A DNA stretch of 32,570 nucleotides from Moheibacter stercoris (lineage in GTDB: Bacteria; Bacteroidota; Bacteroidia; Flavobacteriales; Weeksellaceae), in assembly GCF_040545805.1 (NCBI RefSeq), contig NZ_JBEPMO010000022.1, positions 1-32,570 of the forward strand. The letters run 5' to 3'. This document shows, one piece after another, positions 22,969-30,495 of this stretch. Under the pieces are notes generated by a model, which was given only the letters and a program-made list of their open reading frames with translations, did no database searches and was not told the DNA's origin. The position numbers and the translations under genes were made by a program. Each line of letters opens with the position of its first letter. Position 1 is the first letter of the stretch.

Positions 22969-24348
22969 ATGAAGAAAATAATTTTATCAGCATCCATCAT
23001 GTTTTTAGCCATTGGAGCAATGGCCCAAGAAAAAGAAATCAATTCAGCTCTTTCTGCGTATGAATCAAACAATGCTTCTGCTGCGAAATCTGAATTAGAT
23101 AAAGTTGCCAATCAAATCAATTCCAACAAAGTAAGACCAGAATTAAAAGCAAAATACTTTTATGTAGCTGGACAAATTGCTTTGCAAAACGGAAATACAA
23201 TTGAGGCTGCCAAAATGTTTGGAGAATTGGCAAAATATGAATCTGGTACCATGTATTCTATTCGTAACAAATCAACCAAAGAAACCGAATATTTTGCTAC
23301 CGAAGCTGAAGCTACTTCCGCTGCTGCAACTGGAGATTATTCCAAACCAAAAACGGAAAAACTTTCAGGAAAATACTTACCACAAGTTCAAGATAAATTA
23401 AGAAATCAAGCGGAAATTGTTTTGCAATTAGCCAATAGCGCCTACAATTCCAATAACAAAGAAACGGCTGGAGATAAATTCTTAGAAGGTTCTTATTTGG
23501 TAAATGCTTTGGGTGGAAATGGTGATTTGTTTAAATACAATGCGGCTTTAAGTTATCATAGTGCCAATAAATATGAAAAAGCCTTGGATACCTATGTTGA
23601 ACTTTTAAATGATGGGTATACGGGGGAAGCGACTTCCTATGTTGGTAAAGACAAAGAAGGTAAAGATGTTTCCTTGAATTCAAAAGACGAAGCAGAAAAC
23701 TACAAAAAGTTAGGCTTAATTTCGACTTATAAAGAAGTAAAAACTCCGTCAATTGAAAAAGACATTTATGTCAATGCTTTGAAAGCGGTTTTGTCAATGA
23801 AAAAAGACAATCCTATTGTTCAGAAAGCTGAAAAGAAATATCCAAATGATGAGGAAATCAAAAATTTGATCAGCTCTATCTATTTGAGCACAGGAAACAC
23901 TGAACAATTTTTAAATAGCTTATTGGAAAACATCAAAAACAATCCTAATGACGCTTCCAACTATTACAATGTGGGAACAGTTTACATGGAAAAAAACGAA
24001 GATGCGAAAGCAATAGAGTATTTCGAAAAAGCTATTCAAAAAGATCCAAAATACAAAAATGCTTACAACAATTTAGCATTGGTAAAAGTGAAAAAGGAAA
24101 AAGAATACGTTGACATTATCAATGCGAACTTAGGAAATTCATCCAAAGAGAAACAGAACTATAAAGAATATACAGAAAAGAGAAAGAACTTGTATATCGA
24201 AATCATTCCTTTGTTAGAGAAAGCCTTTGAGTTGGACAAAACCGACTACAATGCTGCCAAAACATTGAGACAAGCTTACCAAGCTGCTGAAATGTTTGAC
24301 AAAGAAGATGAATTGCGTGCAATTGAAAAACAATTACAACCCAAATAA
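22969..24348 (+). CDS. Secreted/periplasmic tetratricopeptide-repeat protein
   Basis: A 459-residue protein with a Sec signal peptide (MKKIILSASIMFLAIGAMAQ, cleavage predicted after Ala19). The mature part is helical, Lys/Asn/Glu-rich, with at least one clear TPR pair around residues 320-375 (ASNYYNVGTVYMEKNEDAKA, IEYFEKAIQKDPKYKNAYNNLA) and less regular repeats before it (YNAALSYHSANKYEKALDTYVELL). TPRs mediate protein contacts; no enzymatic domain is visible. It stands downstream of gyrA and is followed by a strong terminator. Similar TPR proteins next to gyrA occur in flavobacteria, but the function is not known. Confidence 0.9.
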   Translation: MKKIILSASIMFLAIGAMAQEKEINSALSAYESNNASAAKSELDKVANQINSNKVRPELKAKYFYVAGQIALQNGNTIEAAKMFGELAKYESGTMYSIRNKSTKETEYFATEAEATSAAATGDYSKPKTEKLSGKYLPQVQDKLRNQAEIVLQLANSAYNSNNKETAGDKFLEGSYLVNALGGNGDLFKYNAALSYHSANKYEKALDTYVELLNDGYTGEATSYVGKDKEGKDVSLNSKDEAENYKKLGLISTYKEVKTPSIEKDIYVNALKAVLSMKKDNPIVQKAEKKYPNDEEIKNLISSIYLSTGNTEQFLNSLLENIKNNPNDASNYYNVGTVYMEKNEDAKAIEYFEKAIQKDPKYKNAYNNLALVKVKKEKEYVDIINANLGNSSKEKQNYKEYTEKRKNLYIEIIPLLEKAFELDKTDYNAAKTLRQAYQAAEMFDKEDELRAIEKQLQPK

Positions 24349-24368
24349 TTTGTTTGAACAAAACACCC

Positions 24369-24408
24369 AAACCCGTCTCGTTGATTTTTAAAATGAGACG
24401 GGTTTTTT
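24369..24408 (+). terminator. Terminator of the TPR gene
   Basis: AACCCGTCTC (24370-24379) pairs with GAGACGGGTT (24395-24404), followed by T6 on the plus strand. It lies 21 bp after the stop codon. Confidence 0.88.
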
Positions 24409-24433
24409 ATTTTCTTTGAATGAAGATTTACCC

Positions 24434-24441
24434 TAATTTTG
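24434..24441 (+). promoter_or_regulatory. Candidate -7 box TAATTTTG for the E1 dehydrogenase gene
   Basis: TAnnTTTG match 20 nt before the ATG at 24462; a TTTG at 24415-24418 is a possible -33, although its 15-nt spacing is short. It lies within the longest open frame (from 24420), so the upstream ATG is unlikely to be the start. Confidence 0.5.
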
Positions 24442-24461
24442 CCCATCCAAAATCAAGATTG

Positions 24462-26435
24462 ATGACGACAAATACCTATACAAACGAAGAATTTTTATCC
24501 CTTTACAAGAAATTATTATTGCCTCGAATGATCGAAGAGCGAATGCTCATTGGTCTCCGACAAGGAAAAATTTCCAAATGGTTTTCATCTTGGGGACAAG
24601 AGGGAATTTCAGTAGGTACAGCTTTGGCGATGAATCCCAACGAATACATGCTTACCATGCACCGTAATTTGGGTGTATTTACGGCACGTGACATTCCTTT
24701 GCGTAATTTATTTGCTCAATTTCAAGGGAAAGCAGAAGGATTCACCAAAGGGCGTGATCGTTCATTCCATTTTGGAACCAACGAATTCAAAATCGTCGGA
24801 ATGATTTCCCATTTGGGTTCACAAATGGGCGTTGCAGACGGAATCGCATTGGCCAACAAATTGCAAAAAAATAACGAAGCTACTCTCGTTTTTACGGGAG
24901 ATGGTGGAGCTAGTGAAGGAGATTTCCATGAGTCCATCAACGTTGCAGCAGTTTGGCAATTGCCTGTCATCATCATTGTGGAAAACAACCAATGGGGACT
25001 TTCCACTCCTTCTTCCGAACAATTTCGAATGAAATCCTTTGCCGACAAAGGAATCGGATATGGAATTGATGCCGTTTCAATCGATGGAAATAATTTCTTG
25101 GAGGTTTACGAAACCGTGAAATATTGGGCAGAAGAAATTCGCAAAAACCCACGTCCGGTTTTGATCGAATGTATGACCTTCCGTATGCGCGGTCACGAAG
25201 AAGCATCGGGAACAGCGTATTATCCAGAAGGATTAATCGAATCTTGGGAAGACAAAGATCCGATTCTTCAATTCGAAAATTTCCTAAAAGAAAAAGGAGT
25301 TTTAACCGACGAATCCATTCAAACTTTGCGTTCCGAATTAAGCGAATTTGTCTTGAGTGAATTGGAATATGCAGATAATTTACCGAAAATAACTCCGAAT
25401 AAAGAAACAGAATTGGCAGATGTCTATGCGCCATTCGCCAATAAAGAAATACTACCAAAAGCCGTTTCCGATCGTGAAATTCGTTTCATCGATGCGATTT
25501 CTGAAGGATTAGACGAAGCAATGAAACTCTATCCGGAATTGGTATTGATGGGACAAGACATTGCGAAATACGGTGGAGCTTTCAAAGTAACCGAAGGATT
25601 TTTAGATCAATACGGCGCAGACCGCGTTCGCAATACACCTTTGTGTGAAGCGGCAATTTTAGGAGCCGGATTAGGATTATCCATTCGCGGACAAAAATCA
25701 ATGGTAGAAATGCAATTTTCTGATTTCGTAACCGAAGGATTCAACCAAATCGTCAACAATTTAGCCAAAGCACATTATCGTTGGAACCAGAATGCTGATG
25801 TGGTCGTTCGTATGCCAACAGGTGGTGGCGTTGCCGCTGGCCCTTACCATTCGCAATCGACAGAAGCTTGGTTCACCAAAGTTCCAGGATTGAAAATTGT
25901 TTATCCGTCCACACCAGAAGATGCCAAAGGTTTATTGCTACAAGCTTTTTCCGATCCGAATCCGGTAATGTATTTCGAACATAAAAAATTGTACCGTAGT
26001 TTGAAATCCAATGTTCCACAAGGCTATTACACCGTTCCATTTGGAAAAGCAAGAATTCACCAATCGGGTGAAGATTTGACCATTGTTACCTATGGAATGG
26101 GCGTTCATTGGGCATTGGAAACCTTGGTCAAATATCCCGAAATCAAAGGTGAAGTAATTGATTTGCGTACCTTGATTCCTCTGGACAAAGAAACCATTTT
26201 GCAATCAGTTCGTAAAACAGGAAAAGTGTTGGTTTTACACGAAGATACTTTGATCAACGGATTTGGAGGTGAAATTGCCGCGATGATTGCCGAAGAAGTT
26301 TTCGAAGAATTGGATGCGCCAGTCTTCCGCGTCGGAAGTATGGACACCCCTGTTCCTTTCCAAGCCGAACTAGAAAAACAATTCTTACCCAATGCCGAAT
26401 TCGAAGAGAAATTATTGAAGTTATATAAGTATTAA
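24462..26435 (+). CDS. Fused E1 alpha/beta subunit of a 2-oxoacid dehydrogenase (branched-chain type)
   Basis: A thiamine-diphosphate enzyme that decarboxylates 2-oxoacids and passes the acyl group to a lipoyl E2. Residues 1-320 are E1 alpha, with the ThDP motif GDGGASEGDFHESINVAAVW ending in the ENNQW segment (from residue 146). Residues about 340-657 are E1 beta (REIRFIDAISEGLDEAM, GQDIAKYGGAFKVTEGF, NTPLCEAAILGAGLGLS, MPTGGGVAAGPYHSQS, LHEDTLINGFGGEIAA). The alpha-beta fusion is typical of Bacteroidota and is usually assigned to branched-chain 2-oxoacids. I place the start at 24462 (657 residues), downstream of a promoter box. E2 and E3 genes are not nearby. Confidence 0.93.
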   Translation: MTTNTYTNEEFLSLYKKLLLPRMIEERMLIGLRQGKISKWFSSWGQEGISVGTALAMNPNEYMLTMHRNLGVFTARDIPLRNLFAQFQGKAEGFTKGRDRSFHFGTNEFKIVGMISHLGSQMGVADGIALANKLQKNNEATLVFTGDGGASEGDFHESINVAAVWQLPVIIIVENNQWGLSTPSSEQFRMKSFADKGIGYGIDAVSIDGNNFLEVYETVKYWAEEIRKNPRPVLIECMTFRMRGHEEASGTAYYPEGLIESWEDKDPILQFENFLKEKGVLTDESIQTLRSELSEFVLSELEYADNLPKITPNKETELADVYAPFANKEILPKAVSDREIRFIDAISEGLDEAMKLYPELVLMGQDIAKYGGAFKVTEGFLDQYGADRVRNTPLCEAAILGAGLGLSIRGQKSMVEMQFSDFVTEGFNQIVNNLAKAHYRWNQNADVVVRMPTGGGVAAGPYHSQSTEAWFTKVPGLKIVYPSTPEDAKGLLLQAFSDPNPVMYFEHKKLYRSLKSNVPQGYYTVPFGKARIHQSGEDLTIVTYGMGVHWALETLVKYPEIKGEVIDLRTLIPLDKETILQSVRKTGKVLVLHEDTLINGFGGEIAAMIAEEVFEELDAPVFRVGSMDTPVPFQAELEKQFLPNAEFEEKLLKLYKY

Positions 26436-26443
26436 AACACCAT

Positions 26444-26472
26444 AGCCTTACTAGATTGTAAGGCTTTTTTTT
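26444..26472 (+). terminator. Terminator of the E1 dehydrogenase gene
   Basis: AGCCTTAC (26444-26451) pairs with GTAAGGCT (26458-26465) around a TAGATT loop, followed by T8. It lies 9 bp beyond the stop codon. Confidence 0.9.
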
Positions 26473-26600
26473 GGGCGTTCCCTCGTTGATACATAAGAGA
26501 GATTCTATTTAAAATTCTAGCAACGAGGTCGGGCTTTCCATTACAATCTTTTGACTCCATTTCATTTCGTCAAAAGGATTTCCATTATAATCCCTAACGC
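26473..26600. repeat. Multibranched structured intergenic element
   Basis: Three nested or adjacent helices can form: P1 GCGTT (26475-26479) with AACGC (26596-26600); P2 CCTCGTTG (26481-26488) with CAACGAGG (26521-26528); P3 AATCTTTTGAC (26545-26555) with GTCAAAAGGATT (26569-26580), one bulge. The segment CTTTCCATTACAATC before P3 is echoed by ATTTCCATTATAATC after it. I recall intergenic sequences with the skeleton GGCGTTCCC, GGTCGGGCT, AATCTTTT, AAAAGGAT, CCCTAACGC as a dispersed repeat in Flavobacteriales. It begins immediately after the terminator and occupies the first part of a 614-bp gene-free gap. Confidence 0.6.
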
Positions 26601-26659
26601 AATTCCATTGGCAAACAATACTATCTATATAAAATCAAAATTAGCCAAAACAAATAACC

Positions 26660-26707
26660 ACCTTGTCAAGGTTCAATTCACGCAGAAATTACCTTGACAA
26701 GGTTTTT
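26660..26707. repeat. Palindromic intergenic repeat, CCTTGTCAAGG family, copy 2
   Basis: ACCTTGTCAAGGT (26660-26672) and ACCTTGACAAGGT (26691-26703) are perfect 13-bp inverted arms around an 18-base loop containing CACGCAGAAATT, with a T run after the right arm. Same arms as the copy at 11306-11339, different loop. Confidence 0.75.
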
Positions 26708-26816
26708 CATTCTATTCTAAATAACCCATTCATTTTTTGATTGAATTTCCTAAACCATCCTTCCCAAATTAAAACCAAGGATTTTTAAGGTAAAATTCCA
26801 AACCTAGCGTATACAT

Positions 26817-26858
26817 CGACCAATCTACCATATTCACCGACCAAACTACCATATGCTC
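26817..26858. repeat. Two-copy 21-bp tandem repeat
   Basis: Two adjacent 21-bp units beginning CGACCAA and containing CTACCATAT differ at 3 of 21 positions. The period equals two helical turns. It lies about 190 bp upstream of the sugar dehydrogenase start. The rest of 26708-27049 is A/T-rich with no further gene, RNA or promoter I can name; a degenerate box GATTTTTG (27016-27023) is the best -7 candidate for the next gene. Confidence 0.6.
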
Positions 26859-27049
26859 CATGTTAAATTAATGTTACCAAACCTTCTAAAACCCCTACCA
26901 ATAAAGGATTTATGTCTTCAGTACAGTTTTCATAAAAACTACTCAAATTACTCTTGAAAACGTCCATCATTTTGACTTTTAAAACCTTTAAACCTATAAA
27001 TTCCTTTATAAAAAGGATTTTTGTATTTTTAAAATCAAATTCGATTTAT

Positions 27050-28288
27050 ATGAAAATCCCAAATCAAATCCCTATTATTCTTGGTTTACTAATTGCAACC
27101 AGTTGTAACACCAAAAATCCAACAGCTCAAACAACCACAGAAAACGAAACCGACAGTTTAGCTCCCGTTGAAACCGAAAGAGGAAACACAGCCTACAAAC
27201 CTGCTTTTGAAGGCCAAACCAGAATTGCAGCTGTCAAAACCAAAACGCCTTATCAAGTCGATAAATTGGCTTCAAGTTTAACCAAACCTTGGGCAATCAT
27301 TCCCCTACCCGACGGTCGTTTGTTGATTACCGAAAAAGCAGGCGTGATGCAAATTTTTGATGAAACTGGTTTGAAAACCAAAACCATTGAAGGACTTCCA
27401 AAAGTCGATGACCGAGGTCAAGGTGGTTTGTTGGATGTGGCATTAGATCCAGCTTTCGAAACCAATCAAATGATTTATTGGTCCTTTTCTGAACCACAAG
27501 CCGATAAGAAAAACCTAATGGCAGTTGCCAAAGGAAAACTAAACGAAACTTCTGGAAAAGTTGAAGATGTAAAAGTCATTTTCCGAGCTACTCCAGCAAT
27601 GGATGCGACTTTGCATTATGGTTCACGTTTGGTTTTTGACAAAGACGGACATTTGTTTGTGAGTACAGGTGAACGATCGATAATTGAAGGTCGTGTTCAA
27701 GCACAAGATTTAAAATCGGGATTGGGAAAAATATTTAAAATGACCAAAGAAGGTGAAGCTGCACCAGGAAATCCATTCATCGGACAAGAAGGTGTTTTAC
27801 CACAAATCTATGCCTATGGAATCCGTAATGCACAAGGATTAGATATCCATCCCGAAACGGGTGATTTATGGGAAACGGAATTTGGACCAAGAGGTGGAGA
27901 CGAATTGAACATCATCGAAGCTGGAAAAGATTATGGTTGGCCTACAATTACGTATGGAATTGAATACGGTGGAGAAGAAATTGGAACGCCGCCAATTCAA
28001 CAAAAAGAAGGAATGGAACAACCGATTTATTATTGGGACCCTGTTTTATCGCCAAGTGGAATGAGTTTCTACAAAGGTGACGCAATCCCAGAATGGAAAA
28101 ATAATTTATTCATCGGGGGATTGAGCAGTCAACACATCGCGCGAATTGTTATTGATGGGAATAAAGTTGTAGGTGAAGAAAGATTGTTGGTGGACGAAAA
28201 ACAACGTTTCCGCGATGTGTCTTATCACGATGGAATGTTGTATGCGGTTACCGATCAAGGAAATTTATATAGAATCAAAGCAAAATAA
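27050..28288 (+). CDS. PQQ-dependent glucose/sorbosone dehydrogenase-family lipoprotein
   Basis: A six-bladed beta-propeller of the GSDH / soluble aldose dehydrogenase (YliI/Asd) family, which oxidise sugars with PQQ, typically in the periplasm. Motifs present are LTKPWAIIPLPDGRLLITEKAG, RGQGGLLDVALDPAF, LHYGSRLVFDKDGHLFVSTGER (catalytic-base His), YGIRNAQGLDIHPETGDLWETEFGPRGGDE and a PSGMSFYKGD blade. I choose the ATG at 27050 because it opens a lipoprotein signal (MKIPNQIPIILGLLIATSC, Cys19); the longer frame adds 32 basic residues without features. Mature protein is anchored outside the inner membrane. No PQQ synthesis genes are in the window, so cofactor supply is open. Confidence 0.9.
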   Translation: MKIPNQIPIILGLLIATSCNTKNPTAQTTTENETDSLAPVETERGNTAYKPAFEGQTRIAAVKTKTPYQVDKLASSLTKPWAIIPLPDGRLLITEKAGVMQIFDETGLKTKTIEGLPKVDDRGQGGLLDVALDPAFETNQMIYWSFSEPQADKKNLMAVAKGKLNETSGKVEDVKVIFRATPAMDATLHYGSRLVFDKDGHLFVSTGERSIIEGRVQAQDLKSGLGKIFKMTKEGEAAPGNPFIGQEGVLPQIYAYGIRNAQGLDIHPETGDLWETEFGPRGGDELNIIEAGKDYGWPTITYGIEYGGEEIGTPPIQQKEGMEQPIYYWDPVLSPSGMSFYKGDAIPEWKNNLFIGGLSSQHIARIVIDGNKVVGEERLLVDEKQRFRDVSYHDGMLYAVTDQGNLYRIKAK

Positions 28289-28304
28289 TATTGCTATAAA
28301 ATAG

Positions 28305-28334
28305 AAAAGGTTCATCGGAAGATGAACCTTTTTT
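28305..28334. terminator. Bidirectional terminator with GNRA-type loop
   Basis: AAAAGGTTCATC (28305-28316) and GATGAACCTTTT (28321-28332) flank the tetraloop GGAA. A tracts and T tracts on both sides let it serve the convergent sugar dehydrogenase and ABC permease genes. Confidence 0.88.
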
Positions 28335-28352
28335 TTATGTAAATAACGAAAA

Positions 28353-29534
28353 TTATTCAGCAGTTTCTTTTGCTAATTTTAATTCCTTCAACACTTTTCT
28401 TTTTTTGATATGTAAAGCAATGAAACTTAACACAAATCCGATGATGGAAATGATTCCTAAGTTTAGGATATATGGATAGGTTAAATCAAAACTTCCTTTT
28501 TCAATAATTAAAATTCGAAAAGCAGGAAGAAAATGCGTCAATGGAATTCCTTGAGCGATTGCTTGAATAAATTCTGGCATTTGACTCAAAGGCCATGTAA
28601 ATCCGGAAATCATAAAACTTGGAGTTGCCACAACCATTAATATTTCCGTTGCTTTCAACTGATTTGGAATCAAAATACTGACCAAAATTCCAATAAAACT
28701 CACGGCTAACACAAAAATTCCTGCCACTAAGGTTAACTCTCCCAAATTCTCAAAAAATGGAATTCTAAACCAGAAGGTAAATCCCCAATACATCAACCAA
28801 ATCGCAAAACTCATGATTAGATATGGGATTAATTTGACCATAATTAGGGAAAAAGTAGATCTCGTTTTTAAAACCAATTCTTTGAAACTTCCTGATTCAA
28901 ATTCCGAAGCAAAAGACAAAGCCAATCCTAAAAGTAATACTTGTTGCAAAACAGTTGCTAAAACACCAGGCCACAAGAAATACATATAATTGGTTGCACG
29001 ATTATTTTTCTTTACAAATGTCGTTTTGAAGGGTTCGTATTGACTCATCACCAAATTCTCTGGAACACCTTGTTTTCGTAAAGTCTCAATTTGAACTCCA
29101 GCCTTTAAAGTACCCAATACAAGTTGCAAAGCTCCCGATGCATAATTTGCGGTTAAAACATTGGATGTATTGACTATTGTAGTGATTTCTGGATATTGTT
29201 TGGTCAAAATATCTTTTTCAAATCCTTTGGGAATCATCACAACGCAAGCAGCCGATTTCTCAACCATTAGTCGGTCTAAATTGGCAGTATTAAATTGCAA
29301 AGAAGCAATACTTAATACTTCATTGTCTTGCATCATATCAATTGCTTTGACACTCATCGCTGACCTGTCTTCATCTACTACAATGATAGGTAAATCGGTT
29401 ACTTTTCCTTTGGAATAAACATATCCGATTAAGATTCCGTACAATAAGGGAGCTCCGAAAAACAACAAACGCAAAACCTTATTATCCCAAAATAGTTTAA
29501 ACTCCCGTTTTAATAATTCAAAGAAAACTTTCAT
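28353..29534 (-). CDS. ABC-2 type transporter permease (YhhJ/YbhR-like)
   Basis: A 393-residue inner-membrane permease: TM1 at about 22-41, a large periplasmic domain (about 42-175) with LPIIVVDEDRSAMS, SAACVVMIPKGFEKDI and the ITTIVNTSNVLTANYASGAL segment, then five TM helices (about 185-380) with the ABC-2 motif SGFTWPLSQMPEFIQAIAQGIPLTHFLPAFR. It is the last gene of the marR-tolC-hlyD operon, 2 bp after hlyD. Neither an ATPase domain nor a second permease gene follows; the next gene is convergent. The complex probably exports a drug or lipid across both membranes with the adaptor and TolC. Confidence 0.92.
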   Translation of the reverse strand: MKVFFELLKREFKLFWDNKVLRLLFFGAPLLYGILIGYVYSKGKVTDLPIIVVDEDRSAMSVKAIDMMQDNEVLSIASLQFNTANLDRLMVEKSAACVVMIPKGFEKDILTKQYPEITTIVNTSNVLTANYASGALQLVLGTLKAGVQIETLRKQGVPENLVMSQYEPFKTTFVKKNNRATNYMYFLWPGVLATVLQQVLLLGLALSFASEFESGSFKELVLKTRSTFSLIMVKLIPYLIMSFAIWLMYWGFTFWFRIPFFENLGELTLVAGIFVLAVSFIGILVSILIPNQLKATEILMVVATPSFMISGFTWPLSQMPEFIQAIAQGIPLTHFLPAFRILIIEKGSFDLTYPYILNLGIISIIGFVLSFIALHIKKRKVLKELKLAKETAE

Positions 29535-29536
29535 CC

Positions 29537-30493
29537 TTATTTTTTTATTGTTACTGTAGTTTTGGATAAAATTTCATCGGCTTCCGTCATATTTACTGGA
29601 AGAACTGTCATTTCATACAAAGGATCTTGCGCATCATAATCTGGATAAGCAGTTGCGATGTTGGCATAAGCTCCAATCGGTTTGATGTTTTTGATTTCTC
29701 CTTTGAGTTCTTTGTTCAAATAAGGAATATGAATTGTAATTTGACCTCCTTTCGGGAAATTTTTCAATTCACTTTCCGGAACGGTAAATCGGAAGAAAGT
29801 CGTGTCTTTCAAAGTCCCTTTGAATAAGGTATAACCGGGCATTGCCAATTCACCTAATTTCAAGGTAATCAAATCAACTTGCATATCTTGTGGGGCAATG
29901 ATGTAACGTTCTTTTTCAGCAACTCTCACCTCTTCTAAAGCACCTAACGCACGATCTTGTTGCCCTAAAGCCATCATTTGTTGTTCGATACGCGCACCAT
30001 TTTTCACATCGGCAATTTCTGCATCAACTGCAAGAATTTGCGCTTGTGCTCCTTGGTACTTCGCATATACTTCGTCGTATTGTTGTTGGGGAATTAAAGA
30101 ATCCTTCACCATAACACTCAAACGATCCACAGATTTTTTCGCCAATATATATTGTTCCGTCAAAGCAGCTCTTTTGGCATTCAATTGTTGCAATTGATTT
30201 CTCGTAGCGCCATTTACCGACATATCGTATTGCGCTTCAGCCGATTTCACCGCACCTTGCGCTTGGGCTTTTTTCGCATCCACTTCCGGAATATTCAAAA
30301 TCGCTAAAGTATCACCTTTTTGAACGAAATCACCTTCTTGAATAAGAATTTGATCAATTCTTCCGGCTATTTTTCCTACCACCGCAATTTCATCACGCTC
30401 CACTTTCCCTTGAATAACATTCTGCATTTCAGCTTTATTCTTACAAGCTGTTAAACTCAATAAAATTCCTGTTACAAAAACTATTTTTTTCAT
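29537..30493 (-). CDS. HlyD/EmrA-family periplasmic adaptor, predicted lipoprotein
   Basis: The 318-residue membrane fusion protein links the permease to TolC. The N-terminus MKKIVFVTGILLSLTAC is a lipoprotein signal (lipobox LTAC, Cys17). A biotinyl-lipoyl half-motif (GKIAGRIDQILIQEGDFVQKGDTLAIL, about 41-67), a helical hairpin with Gln/Ala-rich heptads (70-195), the second lipoyl half and a beta-barrel (about 200-318) follow. It overlaps nothing but lies 2 bp from both tolC and the permease gene, so the three are translated from one mRNA. YhiI/YbhG-type adaptors are the closest in character. Confidence 0.93.
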   Translation of the reverse strand: MKKIVFVTGILLSLTACKNKAEMQNVIQGKVERDEIAVVGKIAGRIDQILIQEGDFVQKGDTLAILNIPEVDAKKAQAQGAVKSAEAQYDMSVNGATRNQLQQLNAKRAALTEQYILAKKSVDRLSVMVKDSLIPQQQYDEVYAKYQGAQAQILAVDAEIADVKNGARIEQQMMALGQQDRALGALEEVRVAEKERYIIAPQDMQVDLITLKLGELAMPGYTLFKGTLKDTTFFRFTVPESELKNFPKGGQITIHIPYLNKELKGEIKNIKPIGAYANIATAYPDYDAQDPLYEMTVLPVNMTEADEILSKTTVTIKK

Positions 30494-30495
30494 AA

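Noticed and set aside
26817..26858. Possible CRISPR fragment
   Set aside because: Two adjacent units with no spacer between them and no cas genes nearby; it is a short tandem repeat.
26954..27049. 32-residue extension of the sugar dehydrogenase
   Set aside because: It would bury the lipoprotein signal peptide behind a basic, featureless segment.
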